Shown here piece by piece: positions 1-8,046 of a stretch of DNA of 44,729 nt. The position numbers and the translations under genes are program-made. Every line of letters starts with the position of its first letter. The first letter of the stretch is position 1. The notes beneath the pieces were generated by a model. It was not told the DNA's origin, did no database searches, and was given only the letters and a program-made list of their open reading frames with translations. The stretch is taken from assembly GCF_024509035.1 (NCBI RefSeq), contig NZ_JANINT010000095.1, positions 1 to 44,729 of the forward strand, given 5' to 3'. This DNA comes from Nocardioides sp. GTDB taxonomy: Bacteria > Actinomycetota > Actinomycetes > Propionibacteriales > Nocardioidaceae.

Positions 1-267
1 GCGTCCGAGGACGTCATCAAGCCGGCGATGCCCGAGGAGTGCCAGCTCGACCGGATGACGCTGATGATGGGCTATGCCGGGGTCTACTCCAGCTTCTTGA
101 AGCACGCCGGCAACGCCGCCGAGCGCTACGGCGTCTCCGGCGCGAAGATCCTGCTCGAGGCCGGGCGCCGCAAGCTGATCGGCGGCCAGGAGGACCAGCT
201 CATCGACATCGCGCTGATGCTGAAGGCCGAGCAGGACAAGGTCCGAGCCGAGGCCGGCACGGCGTAA
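1..267 (+). CDS. hsaF: 4-hydroxy-2-oxovalerate/oxohexanoate aldolase HsaF, C-terminal fragment
   Basis: The window opens inside this gene; 88 codons and the TAA stop are present. The visible part matches the C-terminal communication domain of DmpG/BphI/HsaF class II aldolases, including [13 protein letters not shown] and the [12 protein letters not shown] tail. In steroid degraders HsaF splits the 4-hydroxy-2-oxo acid derived from rings A/B into pyruvate and an aldehyde, which is channelled to the partner dehydrogenase HsaG. The catalytic barrel and any neighbours lie outside the window. The gene is followed by a strong terminator. The hsaADCB genes later in the window support the steroid role over a generic meta-cleavage aldolase. 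Confidence 0.9.
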   Translation, partial: ASEDVIKPAMPEECQLDRMTLMMGYAGVYSSFLKHAGNAAERYGVSGAKILLEAGRRKLIGGQEDQLIDIALMLKAEQDKVRAEAGTA

Positions 268-312
268 GGCGGCATCGCCCGCCGGCAGCTGAGCGTTCGC
301 TCCACGTTCCGC

Positions 313-347
313 ACGGACCCGTGACCGTCGAGGTCACGGGTCCGTTT
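313..347 (+). terminator. Rho-independent terminator after hsaF
   Basis: A perfect 14-bp inverted repeat, ACGGACCCGTGACC (313-326) and its complement (332-345), encloses the 5-nt loop GTCGA. The run after the stem is only a short TTT, as is common in high-GC actinobacteria. It lies 45 nt beyond the hsaF stop and separates the steroid operon from the next transcription unit. Confidence 0.85.
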
Positions 348-454
348 GTCGTCATGCCGCAGGAGCCGGTGATGCCACCCCTGCGTGCCCGCACTTCCGG
401 ACGATGAAGGTCGAGTTTTACCGCGACGTAACGCCTTCGTGACTTCAAGACATC

Positions 455-465
455 TGGTCAGACCA
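455..465. promoter_or_regulatory. FadR-subfamily (GntR/FCD) operator, distal copy
   Basis: TGGTCAGACCA is a perfect palindrome of the form TGGT-N3-ACCA, the classical half-site arrangement bound by FadR-subfamily GntR regulators. The same form recurs at 613-623, and a GntR/FCD regulator is encoded at 7336-8046. The two centres are 158 bp apart, close to 15 helical turns, so looping between two dimers is conceivable. Binding by this particular regulator is inferred. Confidence 0.65.
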
Positions 466-513
466 AAAATTTTACCTGCGCTGGTCACCGGCTGCAGGGC
501 CGCCAAACGCGTC

Positions 514-537
514 AAACCCCTTATTTTCAGGGTTTTT
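514..537 (+). terminator. Weak hairpin with T-run upstream of the catabolic promoter
   Basis: AAACCC (514-519) and GGGTTT (530-535) can pair around a 10-nt loop, followed by more T. The stem is short, so this is a candidate terminator or insulator only. It lies between the two FCD-type operators. The rest of 348-643 shows no coding region apart from the sites listed here. Confidence 0.35.
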
Positions 538-588
538 GGGATCGTCTAGAGCATCGCTCGTGCCGGTTCAGAATTTCGGACGAAAGCG

Positions 589-621
589 TTGACAGGCGAA
601 CTGATGGCCTGCTGGTATGAC
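589..621 (+). promoter_or_regulatory. Promoter of the creatininase/acetamidase catabolic operon
   Basis: A perfect -35 hexamer TTGACA lies at 589-594. A -10-like element follows at 613-621, read either as TGGTAT (18-nt spacer) or as an extended TGN-TATGAC. Transcription would start near 624-630, just before the ribosome binding site GAAAGG (631-636) and the GTG at 644. The -10 overlaps the proximal FCD operator, which suits repression by occlusion. Confidence 0.6.
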
Positions 622-623
622 CA
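613..623. promoter_or_regulatory. FadR-subfamily (GntR/FCD) operator, proximal copy
   Basis: TGGTATGACCA has perfect TGGT/ACCA half-sites with a 3-nt spacer, the same form as at 455-465. It overlaps the -10 region of the predicted promoter. It also contains the ATG at 617 that could be mistaken for the start of the first gene. The likely ligand-responsive regulator is the FCD protein encoded at 7336-8046. Confidence 0.7.
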
Positions 624-643
624 CGACGACGAAAGGTGTGAAC

Positions 644-1480
644 GTGAGAATTGTTCGAACCCAGGTGGCCGGCGGGGCACGGTACGGGCTGGTCGAGGGG
701 ACGTCGGTGACGCTGTTGCCGTCCTCGCTGTCCGAGCGGGAGCTGGTCGGCCTGAAGCCGAAGGAGATCCTCGATCTCGACCACGGGCCCGAGGACGTCG
801 TGGCCCTCGAGACGGTCGCGGTGCTGGCCCCCCTGGCGAAGCCCTCGAAGATCATCTGCGTCGGCCTCAACTACCGCGACCACGCGACTGAGACCGGCCA
901 GGACTTCCCCCCGACGCCTCTCATCTTCGCGAAGTTCCCGTCCTCGATCATCGGGCCGGACGAGGAGATCTCGTGGCCGTCGGAGATCACCTCCTCGGTC
1001 GACTGGGAGGGCGAGCTCGCCGTGGTGATCGGACGCGCGGCGCGCGACATCACCCCGGCCGAGGCCCCCGACCACGTCTTCGGCTACACGGTGGCCAACG
1101 ACGTCAGCGCCCGCGATGTGCAGTTCAGCGACGGGCAGTGGGTCCGGGGCAAGAGCCTCGACTCGTTCTGCCCCCTGGGCCCCTGGATCGTGACCGCCGA
1201 CGAGTTCGACCCGGAGGCGGGGGCGGCCATCCGAACCCGCGTCAACGGCGAGGTCATGCAGGAGAGCCGGACCGATCAGCTGATCTTCCCGGTGTCAGAG
1301 ATCGTCAGCTGGTTCTCGACGCAGTTCACCCTCAACCCCGGTGACGTGATCCTCACCGGTACTCCCGGTGGCGTCGGCGCCTTCCGGGAGCCTCCGATCC
1401 GGCTCGGCGCCGGCGACGTCGTCGAGGTCACGATCGAGGGGATCGGGACCCTGGTGAACCCGGTCGTGGGCGGTCAGTGA
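644..1480 (+). CDS. Fumarylacetoacetate hydrolase (FAH) family protein
   Basis: A 278-residue FAH-superfamily enzyme. Members hydrolyse acylpyruvate-type C-C bonds, hydrate 2-oxopent-4-enoates or decarboxylate oxaloacetate-like acids using a divalent metal. The family core is clear: GLNYRDHA, the DWEGELAVVIG acidic metal-binding segment, GYTVANDVSARD, KSLDSFCPLGPW and the closing ILTGTPGGVG loop. The start is placed at GTG 644 because GAAAGG lies 7 nt upstream. The in-frame ATG at 617 lies inside the -10/operator and has no ribosome binding site. It is the first gene of the FCD-controlled operon, with only 1 nt before the next start. The substrate cannot be read from sequence; the context suggests a keto-acid step in the pathway served by the neighbouring amidohydrolases. 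Confidence 0.88.
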   Translation: MRIVRTQVAGGARYGLVEGTSVTLLPSSLSERELVGLKPKEILDLDHGPEDVVALETVAVLAPLAKPSKIICVGLNYRDHATETGQDFPPTPLIFAKFPSSIIGPDEEISWPSEITSSVDWEGELAVVIGRAARDITPAEAPDHVFGYTVANDVSARDVQFSDGQWVRGKSLDSFCPLGPWIVTADEFDPEAGAAIRTRVNGEVMQESRTDQLIFPVSEIVSWFSTQFTLNPGDVILTGTPGGVGAFREPPIRLGAGDVVEVTIEGIGTLVNPVVGGQ

Positions 1481-1481
1481 C

Positions 1482-2456
1482 ATGACCACGACAGCGGGTC
1501 TGGCTCACGCGGACACCGGCGCCGCCCGTGCGGTCGCCCTGCGCGTCCTGGGAGTGCTCGGCGTCGCGGCAGTCGCTGCGGTCGCGACGGCGCTCTGGCT
1601 CCCGCAGTTCTACACGGCAACGAACCTCAACTCGCTGCTCCTGCAGGCCTCGATCCTCGGCATCGTGACGCTCGGCCAGGCCCTGGTGCTGCTGGTCGCG
1701 GGTCTCGACCTGTCGGTGGCCGCCGTGATGAGCGCGTCGCTGGTCGTGGTCGCGTCGCTGAGCGGCGAAGGGCTGGGCGGGATCGCGGTCGCGGTCCTCG
1801 CCGCGGTCCTGCTCGGACTGGGCGTCGGAACGCTCAACGGCGTGCTCGTCGCCTATCGCGGCGTGGCGCCGTTCATCGTCACTCTCGGCACCGCCGCCCT
1901 GGTCTCGGGCCTGCAGCTGGTCTACACCCGGGGCGCCCCTCCTGGCGCGATCCCCGAGCGGATGCGAGGCCTGACGCAGGACGGGATCGGCGTCGTGCCC
2001 TGGTCAGCCGTGCTCTGTGTCGCGCTCGCGGTGGCCCTGCACGTGGGGCTGCGCCGCGGGACCTACGGCCGCCGCGTCTACGCCACCGGCACCTCGCTCG
2101 GGGTGGCCCGCCGCGCGGGGGTGCGCACCGATCTCTTGCTGGTGGGCATCTACGCCCTGTGTGGCGGGCTCGCGGCCCTCGCTGGCGTGGTGCTGAGCTC
2201 GTACGTCGGCTACGTCGACGGCGCGGCCGGCAAGGGCTATGACCTCGACAGCGTGGCCGCGGCCGTCATCGGCGGCGTCGCGTTCACCGGAGGTAAGGGC
2301 GGCGTTCTCGGTGCGGCGCTCGGAGCACTGGCCCTCACGGTCGTGCTCAACGTTCTCGTGCTGAGCGGCATCGGTTCGCATGTCCAGCTCATCGCGCGCG
2401 GGGCGATCATCGTGGTCGCCCTCGCCTTCATCGCTCACCGAGCAATCAAGAAGTAG
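1482..2456 (+). CDS. CUT2-type ABC transporter permease (RbsC-like), first copy
   Basis: A 324-residue integral membrane protein of the ribose/autoinducer-2 permease family (BPD_transp_2), with many hydrophobic helices. The LGQALVLLVAGLDLSVAAVMS segment is the family hallmark near helices 2-3, and AAAVIGGVAFTGGKGGVLGA is the conserved C-terminal loop. It starts 1 nt after the hydrolase gene and is followed by the binding protein, ATPase and a second, different permease (5088-6065). The channel is therefore probably a heterodimer, as in LsrCD, rather than a homodimer. The importer class usually moves pentoses and other small polar compounds; here the cargo is probably the cluster's unknown amide or lactam substrate. 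Confidence 0.9.
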   Translation: MTTTAGLAHADTGAARAVALRVLGVLGVAAVAAVATALWLPQFYTATNLNSLLLQASILGIVTLGQALVLLVAGLDLSVAAVMSASLVVVASLSGEGLGGIAVAVLAAVLLGLGVGTLNGVLVAYRGVAPFIVTLGTAALVSGLQLVYTRGAPPGAIPERMRGLTQDGIGVVPWSAVLCVALAVALHVGLRRGTYGRRVYATGTSLGVARRAGVRTDLLLVGIYALCGGLAALAGVVLSSYVGYVDGAAGKGYDLDSVAAAVIGGVAFTGGKGGVLGAALGALALTVVLNVLVLSGIGSHVQLIARGAIIVVALAFIAHRAIKK

Positions 2457-2470
2457 AGAGGGAACGAAGC

Positions 2471-3550
2471 ATGCCTGGAATCACGAGTTTCAAGCTCAAC
2501 AGCCGGCTCGTCCTGGCCGTCACGCTGGCCGGAGCCCTGGCGACCACCACGGCCTGCTCGGGGGACGACGGAGGAGACGGGGGCGACAAGGCGTCCGGCG
2601 AGAAGAAGTACAAGATCGCCTACCTTGCCCAGGGCACGACGAACAGCTGGGCCGCCCAGATGGACGCGATCATGGACACGGTCGCGAAGGAGTCCGGCAA
2701 GGTCGACGACCTGCTGTACTTCGACGCCGCCGGCAACGCCGAGACGCAGCTGGGCCAGCTGGAGTCCGCGCTCAACCAGCGTCCCGACGCGATCATCCTG
2801 ACGCCGCTCGGCAAGTCCGCCGCGGTCGGCCCGGTCGAGCGGGCGATGGCGCAGGACATCCCCGTGATCCTGTGCGCCAGTGGCGTCGACTCCGAGGACT
2901 ACACCACTCAGGTCGCGATGAACACCTACGAGGCCTCGCTCGCCCAGGCCAAGTGGCTGGTGAACGACGCGCTCGGTGGCAAGGGCACGATCGCGGTGGT
3001 GGACGGCATCGCCGGGGTCGACACCTCCGAGATCATGGGCAAGGCCCTTCGGGAGGCGGTCGCGGAGGCCCCCGGGGTCGAGATCGTCCAGGAGGGCTAC
3101 GGCCAGTTCTCCGTCAGCGACTCCAAGAAGCTCTCCCAGACCTTCCTCGCCTCGGGCAAGCAGATCGACGCCTGGTGGGGAAGTGGCGGCGAGTCCGTCA
3201 CCGGCATCATGAGCGCGCTCGTCGACGCCAAGCCTGCACAGATGCCTCCCGTCGCCGGCGCGACGCTCAGCAACGGCGTGCTCCGGATGTCGCTCGAGAA
3301 CGACATCCCGCTCGGCGCCATGCAGTTCCCCGCGACGCTCGCGGCAGACTGCTTCGAGGCCGCCATGGACGCCCTGGCCGGCGAGGAACTGCCGAAGTTC
3401 ATCGACGTGACGGCCAAGGACGGCAACGAGAACATCTACACCGAGGACGTCGCGAAGCTCTACAACGAGGAGTACACCGACGACTACATCATCGGCTCCG
3501 ACTCGATTCTCTCGGCCGACCAGCTCGCGAAGCTCAACCTGGTGCGATGA
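2471..3550 (+). CDS. Sugar-type substrate-binding lipoprotein (Peripla_BP_4)
   Basis: A 359-residue extracellular solute receptor. A signal peptide of about 28 residues ends in the lipobox TTAC with Cys29, followed by an acidic, Gly-rich linker (SGDDGGDGGDK), so it should be lipid-anchored to the outer face of the membrane. The mature part resembles ribose-binding-like type I folds (YLAQGTTNSWAAQMDAI near the start, RPDAIILTPLGKSA further in). A ribosome binding site AGAGAGGGA lies 7 nt before ATG 2471. The stop overlaps the ATPase start (ATGA). It determines importer specificity, and its ligand would reveal the pathway substrate. Confidence 0.9.
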   Translation: MPGITSFKLNSRLVLAVTLAGALATTTACSGDDGGDGGDKASGEKKYKIAYLAQGTTNSWAAQMDAIMDTVAKESGKVDDLLYFDAAGNAETQLGQLESALNQRPDAIILTPLGKSAAVGPVERAMAQDIPVILCASGVDSEDYTTQVAMNTYEASLAQAKWLVNDALGGKGTIAVVDGIAGVDTSEIMGKALREAVAEAPGVEIVQEGYGQFSVSDSKKLSQTFLASGKQIDAWWGSGGESVTGIMSALVDAKPAQMPPVAGATLSNGVLRMSLENDIPLGAMQFPATLAADCFEAAMDALAGEELPKFIDVTAKDGNENIYTEDVAKLYNEEYTDDYIIGSDSILSADQLAKLNLVR

Positions 3551-5091
3551 CCGAGCCCGTCGAGACCCTCATTCCCCCGCCCGCGTCGATGCAGCGCGAG
3601 AACACCACGCTGCTTCGGATGCGGGGGATCAGCAAGCGGTACGGCGGCGTCCAGGCGCTGTCCGCCGTCGACCTGGACCTCCGGGCCGGGGAGGTGCACG
3701 CCCTGCTCGGCGAGAACGGCGCCGGCAAGAGCACCCTCATCAAGGTGCTGGCGGGTGCCACCCAGCCCGACGAGGGAACCGTGGAGATCGACGGACAGGT
3801 ATCCGCCATGGCCACCCCGGCCGCGGCCCGGGCGGCCGGGGTGTCGGTCGTGCACCAGGAGTTCAGCCTGGTGCCGACCCTCACCGTGCTCGAGAACCTC
3901 TTCCTGGGGACCGAGATCCGGGCGCGGTTTGGACGAGTGGACTGGCGCGCCCAGCGCCGGGCGGCGACCGAGGCTGCCGCGCGGATGGGCGTTCCTCTGG
4001 CGCTCGATCGCCGGGTCGAGACCTTGTCGATCGCCGAGCAGCAGCGCGTCGAGATCGCGCGATCGCTCCTCTTCGACGCCAAGATCATCGTCCTGGACGA
4101 GCCGTCGGCGGTGCTGGCGGGCCGCGAGCTGGAGCAGCTCTTCGAGATCGTGCGCGGCCTGCGTGACTCGGGCACCGGAGTGGTCTACATCAGCCATCGG
4201 CTCTCCGAGCTGACCAGCCTGGCCGATCGCGTGACGGTGCTGCGAGACGGCAAGCGGGTCGAGACCCGGCCGATGGAGGGCACCACCGAAGCAGACCTCA
4301 TCCGCCTGATGGTGGGGCGCGACATCGACGCCGCACGGCACGACCGGCAGCACCACGGCGACGTCGTCCTCGAGGTCTCGGGGGTCCGCCTGTTCAAGGG
4401 CGGTCCCGAGATCGACCTCACCGTGGCCGCCGGTGAGGTGGTCGGGATCGCCGGCTTGGTCGGGTCGGGCCGCACCCGGCTCGCCAACTCGCTGGCCGGC
4501 ATCCACCGGCCGCATGCGGGCGAGGTGCGGCTGTGCGGTCGCGCCGTACGCCTCGGCTCCCCGCGCGCGTCGGTGGCCGCCGGAATGGCCGTGATCCCGG
4601 AGAACCGGCGGGACGAAGGTGCCCTGCTGCCCCACACCATCAGCGAGAACGTCGCGCTGCCCAACCTCAGGGAGGTCTCCCGGGGCGGCCTCGTGCGCCG
4701 GGAGTCCGAGCGAAAACTGGCCGAGCAGGTCATCGCCCGCCTCGACGTGCGTCCCAAGGACACCGAGGCGCGGGTGGGCGGCCTCAGCGGCGGCAACCAG
4801 CAGAAGGTCGTGATCGGGAAGTCGCTGGTCCGCAGCCCGGTCCCGCAGCTCTTCGTCTTCGACGAGCCGACCCGCGGGATCGACGTGCCGGCCAAGCACG
4901 AGGTCCACCGTGCCATCGCTGACCTGGCGGCCGCCGGGTCCGCGGTCATCCTCATCTCGTCCGAGCTCCCGGAGGTGCTCCAGTGCTCACATCGGATCCT
5001 CGTCATGCGTGAGGGCGCCATCGCGGGCGAGCTGCCCATGGGTGCCTCCGAGGAGGACGTCATGTCCCTAGCCGTCGGGACGCCCGCATGA
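3547..5091 (+). CDS. CUT2-type ABC transporter ATP-binding protein (RbsA-like, two ATPase domains)
   Basis: A 514-residue duplicated ATPase. Domain 1 has Walker A GENGAGKS (55-62), a divergent signature LSIAEQQR and Walker B IIVLDEPS. Domain 2 has a degenerate Walker A (GLVGSGRT) but a normal signature LSGGNQQK and Walker B LFVFDEPT. This asymmetry is typical of RbsA/MglA/LsrA proteins. The start is ATG 3547, overlapping the stop of the binding protein. The open frame extends upstream to 2380, but that part is a shadow of the preceding genes. The protein energises the importer formed with the two permeases; its stop overlaps the next start. Confidence 0.93.
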   Translation: MTEPVETLIPPPASMQRENTTLLRMRGISKRYGGVQALSAVDLDLRAGEVHALLGENGAGKSTLIKVLAGATQPDEGTVEIDGQVSAMATPAAARAAGVSVVHQEFSLVPTLTVLENLFLGTEIRARFGRVDWRAQRRAATEAAARMGVPLALDRRVETLSIAEQQRVEIARSLLFDAKIIVLDEPSAVLAGRELEQLFEIVRGLRDSGTGVVYISHRLSELTSLADRVTVLRDGKRVETRPMEGTTEADLIRLMVGRDIDAARHDRQHHGDVVLEVSGVRLFKGGPEIDLTVAAGEVVGIAGLVGSGRTRLANSLAGIHRPHAGEVRLCGRAVRLGSPRASVAAGMAVIPENRRDEGALLPHTISENVALPNLREVSRGGLVRRESERKLAEQVIARLDVRPKDTEARVGGLSGGNQQKVVIGKSLVRSPVPQLFVFDEPTRGIDVPAKHEVHRAIADLAAAGSAVILISSELPEVLQCSHRILVMREGAIAGELPMGASEEDVMSLAVGTPA

Positions 5092-6065
5092 GCGCCCCGG
5101 TCGTGGCGGCGCCGCGCCGCTGGATGGTTCGTCTGCCGACCCACCTCGACGCCCAGGTCATCGGGGTGTACGTCCTCCTGCTGGCTCTCACTGTGATCGT
5201 CGCCTACGAGTCGCCGATGTTCCGGACCAGCGACGGGCTGCTGGGTGTCTACAAGCAGTCCGCCTTCTTCGCCATCCTGGCCGTCGGCCAGCTCGTGGTG
5301 ATGCTGGGCGGCGGCATCGACCTCTCGATCGGGGCGACGGCCAAGCTCAGCGCGATGGCGACCGCCATGGTGATGTCGGGTCAGGACAGCAGGCTGCCCG
5401 CGGCGATCGGCGTCGCGGTGCTGGTCGGCATCGTCGTCGGCCTCACCAACGCCTTCATCGTGCTGGCGCTGAAGGTCCCGCCGTTCATCGCGACGTTCGG
5501 CGTCTACTACATCCTCCAGGGCGTCGTGTTCTCGATCAGCACCGAGCCCGTCGGGCGGGTCGCGCCTGCGATGTACGACTTCTACACCGCACAGATCCTC
5601 GGGATCGACGCCGTCAACCTCGCCATCGTGGTCTTCTGGATCGGCGTCGGACTGTGCTTCTCGCACATGGTCGCGATCCGCCGGCTCTACGCGGTCGGCG
5701 GCAACGAGGAGGCCGCCCGGCTCGCCGGGATCAACGTCAACCGGGTCCGGCTCGGCTCGTACGTCGCCTGCAGCGTCCTGGCGTCGCTGGCCGGCATGTA
5801 CCTGCTGATGCGCTCCGGCGTGGCGGGACCGACGACCGGCGACGGAGCCGAGCTGGCCGTCATCGCGGCCGTCGTCATCGGCGGGGTCTCCCTGATGGGT
5901 GGCCGCGGCACCGTCATCGGCGTCTTCGGCGGCGTCCTGCTGATGCAGGTCATCGTCGCGGCCTTCGACTACCTGCAGATCAACACGTTCTACCAAGAGG
6001 TCATCCGCGGGTTGCTGATCCTGGCGACCGTGGCCGTTTTCGTCGACAGAAGGAGCAAGGCATGA
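5088..6065 (+). CDS. CUT2-type ABC transporter permease (RbsC-like), second copy
   Basis: A 325-residue membrane permease of the same family as 1482-2456 but clearly different in sequence. Hallmarks are AVGQLVVMLGGGIDLSIGAT and AAVVIGGVSLMGGRGTVIG. It overlaps both neighbours by ATGA, which points to translational coupling and a fixed stoichiometry. The two permeases probably form a heterodimeric channel. The neighbouring creatininase gene starts on its stop codon, tying transport to catabolism. Confidence 0.9.
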   Translation: MSAPVVAAPRRWMVRLPTHLDAQVIGVYVLLLALTVIVAYESPMFRTSDGLLGVYKQSAFFAILAVGQLVVMLGGGIDLSIGATAKLSAMATAMVMSGQDSRLPAAIGVAVLVGIVVGLTNAFIVLALKVPPFIATFGVYYILQGVVFSISTEPVGRVAPAMYDFYTAQILGIDAVNLAIVVFWIGVGLCFSHMVAIRRLYAVGGNEEAARLAGINVNRVRLGSYVACSVLASLAGMYLLMRSGVAGPTTGDGAELAVIAAVVIGGVSLMGGRGTVIGVFGGVLLMQVIVAAFDYLQINTFYQEVIRGLLILATVAVFVDRRSKA

Positions 6066-6862
6066 AGAAGCTGGAACGCATGCGGATGCCGGAGGTGACG
6101 GCCAGCGTCCGTGAGGGTGACCGGGTGTTCGTCCCGCTGGGGGCGACCGAGCAGCACGGCCCGCACGGTCCGTACTGCACCGACACTCTGCTCGCCACCG
6201 CGGCGTGCGAACGCATCGCTGCGCGCATCGGCGGCGTCGTCGCCCCGGCGGTCCCGTACGGCCTCAGTGGGGACCACCACGGCTTCCCGGGCATCCCCTA
6301 CGTCAGCATCGCGACCTTCACCGGCATCATCCAGGACCTGGCGAAGTCGCTGGTCGCGGGCGGCTTCTCGTCGGTGGTCTTCGTCAACGGCCACTACTCC
6401 AACGTGATGGCGATCAGTGCCGCGATCTCCGAGGTCGGCGACCAGATCCCTGGCGACGCCCTGGTCTTCGGGTTCAACTACTGGGACACCCTGGAGCCGG
6501 AGCAGCTCGCTGAGTACATCAGCCCCGCGACCGGCCTGCACGCCAACGTGGGGGAGACGTCAGCGACCCTGGCAGTCGACCCCGACCTGGTCGACATGGA
6601 CAGCGCCGTGCGCGAGTTTCCGGAGTTCCCCATCCCGCCGACGCCTTCGATGGTGTCGTCCTTCTTCTTCACCCGCAGCGGCATGACCCGCAGCGTCCTC
6701 GACTCCGGGGTGTGGGGCGATCCGACGGTCGCGACAGCCGAGAAGGGCGTGGTGTTCCTCGACCAGATCGCGGCGGCCGGTTCGCACTTCGTGGAGACGA
6801 TCGAGCAGCTCCACAAGGCCTACCCGCGGCGCAGCTTGCAGGAGTTCCTGAAGAGCCACTGA
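6062..6862 (+). CDS. Creatininase-family amidohydrolase
   Basis: A 266-residue member of the creatininase superfamily, metal-dependent enzymes that open cyclic amides such as creatinine or act on related amide substrates. The binuclear metal motif is intact: GATEQHGPHGPYCTD with Glu30, His32 and Asp41, then GDHHGFPG (His72/His73), VNGHYSN (His111) and HANVGETS (Glu165). Length is normal for the family. It is translationally coupled to the second permease (ATGA), so the imported compound is probably its substrate or close to it. Dedicated creatine hydrolase or sarcosine genes are absent nearby, so true creatinine degradation is not supported. Family confident, substrate unknown. Confidence 0.88.
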   Translation: MKKLERMRMPEVTASVREGDRVFVPLGATEQHGPHGPYCTDTLLATAACERIAARIGGVVAPAVPYGLSGDHHGFPGIPYVSIATFTGIIQDLAKSLVAGGFSSVVFVNGHYSNVMAISAAISEVGDQIPGDALVFGFNYWDTLEPEQLAEYISPATGLHANVGETSATLAVDPDLVDMDSAVREFPEFPIPPTPSMVSSFFFTRSGMTRSVLDSGVWGDPTVATAEKGVVFLDQIAAAGSHFVETIEQLHKAYPRRSLQEFLKSH

Positions 6863-6897
6863 CACCACCGACGGACCCCGAGAGGAAGCAGAGCACC

Positions 6898-7326
6898 ATG
6901 GTTCTCACCTACGTCAACCCCGCGAGCGTCGCGCCGCCGCCGCCGCCGCACACGTACCCGCACGGCATCCGGTACGGCGACCTGCTGTTCATCTCCGGAC
7001 AGGTCGCCTTCGACGCAGCCGGAGACACGGTCGGCATCGGCGATGCGCGGGCGCAGGCAGAGCAGGTCTATGACAACATCAAGGCAGTCTGTGAGGAGGC
7101 TGGCGGCTCGATCCAGGATGTCGTCAAGATCACCGTCCTCCTGACCGACATCCGGCATGCTGACGACGAGCTCTCCGTGAGGCTAGGTCACTTCCCGGAG
7201 GGTCGATTCCCGACCTGCACGATGGTGCAGGTCGCCAACCTAGGACTGCCGGAGCTGCTGATGGAGATCGAGGCCGTCGCGGTCATTGGGTCTGCCGCCG
7301 CAGTATCCACGGAGTCTCGGAGCTGA
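6898..7326 (+). CDS. RidA/YjgF-family protein lacking the usual active-site arginine
   Basis: A 142-residue Rid-family protein. Typical members form trimers and hydrolyse reactive enamine/imine intermediates. Family features are GDLLFISGQV near residue 27, AEQVYDNIKAVCEEAG and the C-terminal MEIEAVAV. In standard RidA the motif FPARS(C/T)V carries the catalytic Arg; here the aligned stretch reads FPTCTMV, with Cys107 in the Arg position. It is therefore unlikely to be a classical RidA imine deaminase and may belong to an Arg-less Rid subfamily with another role. The start ATG 6898 has GAGAGGA 11 nt upstream. The operon context suggests it acts on an intermediate of the cluster's pathway. Confidence 0.85.
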   Translation: MVLTYVNPASVAPPPPPHTYPHGIRYGDLLFISGQVAFDAAGDTVGIGDARAQAEQVYDNIKAVCEEAGGSIQDVVKITVLLTDIRHADDELSVRLGHFPEGRFPTCTMVQVANLGLPELLMEIEAVAVIGSAAAVSTESRS

Positions 7327-7335
7327 GGAGAAACC

Positions 7336-8046
7336 GTGGGCACGGCCGACATCGGAACCTTCGAGGCGCTCTCGCACAGGACGCTGGTCAGCGAGACGGC
7401 GAACTTCATCAAGTCGCTCATCCTCGAGGGCAAGCTCAAGCCGGGCGACCGGCTGCCGAGCGAGCGCGAGCTGAGCGAGGCGCTCCAGGTCAGTCGAGCC
7501 ACGCTGCGTGAGGCGATCCGATCGCTGATGGCGACCAACATCTTGACGTCGAGCCGAGCCGCCGGCACCCGGGTCGGCAGCCTCGAGACCGAGGAACTGC
7601 TCGAGCCGGTCCGGTTCTCGATGGCGCTGGCCGGCGGCAGCATCGACGAGCTCTTCGAGCTGCGCTCGATCCTCGAGCCCGAGGTCGCGGCCCTCGCGGC
7701 CAGCAACGGTACTGACGAGCAGCACGCCGCCGTGCTCGATCTCGCTGAACGCACCGCTGGGGTGGTGGCTGATCCGGCGGCGCTGGTAGCGGTCGACGAG
7801 CAGCTCCACCACATGGTGGCCACCTGCTCCGGGAACGGCATCATCGTCAACGTCCTCAAGACCATCGAGCTCCTGGGCCACGCGAGCCGGTCGGTGACCG
7901 TCCACGCTCCCCGGGTCGCGGAGGTCACCATCGAGCACCACCTCGACATCGCTCGGGCGATCGCGGACCGGGACGGCGATCGTGCTCGGTCGGCCATGAA
8001 GCACCACCTCGAGACGATCCGCGAGCTGACGCGCGACCAGCGCTGA
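7336..8046 (+). CDS. GntR-family transcriptional regulator, FadR subfamily with FCD domain
   Basis: A 236-residue regulator. The N-terminal winged helix (about residues 17-82) carries the GntR signature PGDRLPSERELSEALQVSR. The C-terminal FCD ligand domain has a probable metal/ligand set of Asp154, His158, His202 and His224 (DEQLHH, IEHHLD, MKHHLE). Translation starts at GTG 7336, with GAGGAG 5 nt upstream that overlaps the previous stop. Such proteins usually repress catabolic operons until a carboxylate intermediate binds. Two perfect TGGT-N3-ACCA sites upstream of 644 are the obvious targets, giving autoregulation because this gene is inside the operon. The inducer is unknown. Confidence 0.92.
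   Translation: MGTADIGTFEALSHRTLVSETANFIKSLILEGKLKPGDRLPSERELSEALQVSRATLREAIRSLMATNILTSSRAAGTRVGSLETEELLEPVRFSMALAGGSIDELFELRSILEPEVAALAASNGTDEQHAAVLDLAERTAGVVADPAALVAVDEQLHHMVATCSGNGIIVNVLKTIELLGHASRSVTVHAPRVAEVTIEHHLDIARAIADRDGDRARSAMKHHLETIRELTRDQR

Noticed and set aside
2380..3546. N-terminal extension of the ATPase frame
   Set aside because: It lies within the permease and binding-protein genes, is Arg/Gly-rich without domains, and ATG 3547 overlaps the preceding stop as expected.
3484..5996. Long minus-strand frames (474 and 603 codons) opposite the ABC ATPase and permease genes
   Set aside because: Composition is dominated by Arg, His, Asp and Gly typical of antisense frames in GC-rich DNA. 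The plus-strand genes are clear family members with coupled starts.
6062..6862. True creatinine degradation gene
   Set aside because: The metal motif fits the creatininase superfamily, but no creatinase, sarcosine oxidase or cytosine deaminase-type creatinine deiminase is nearby, so only the family is called.
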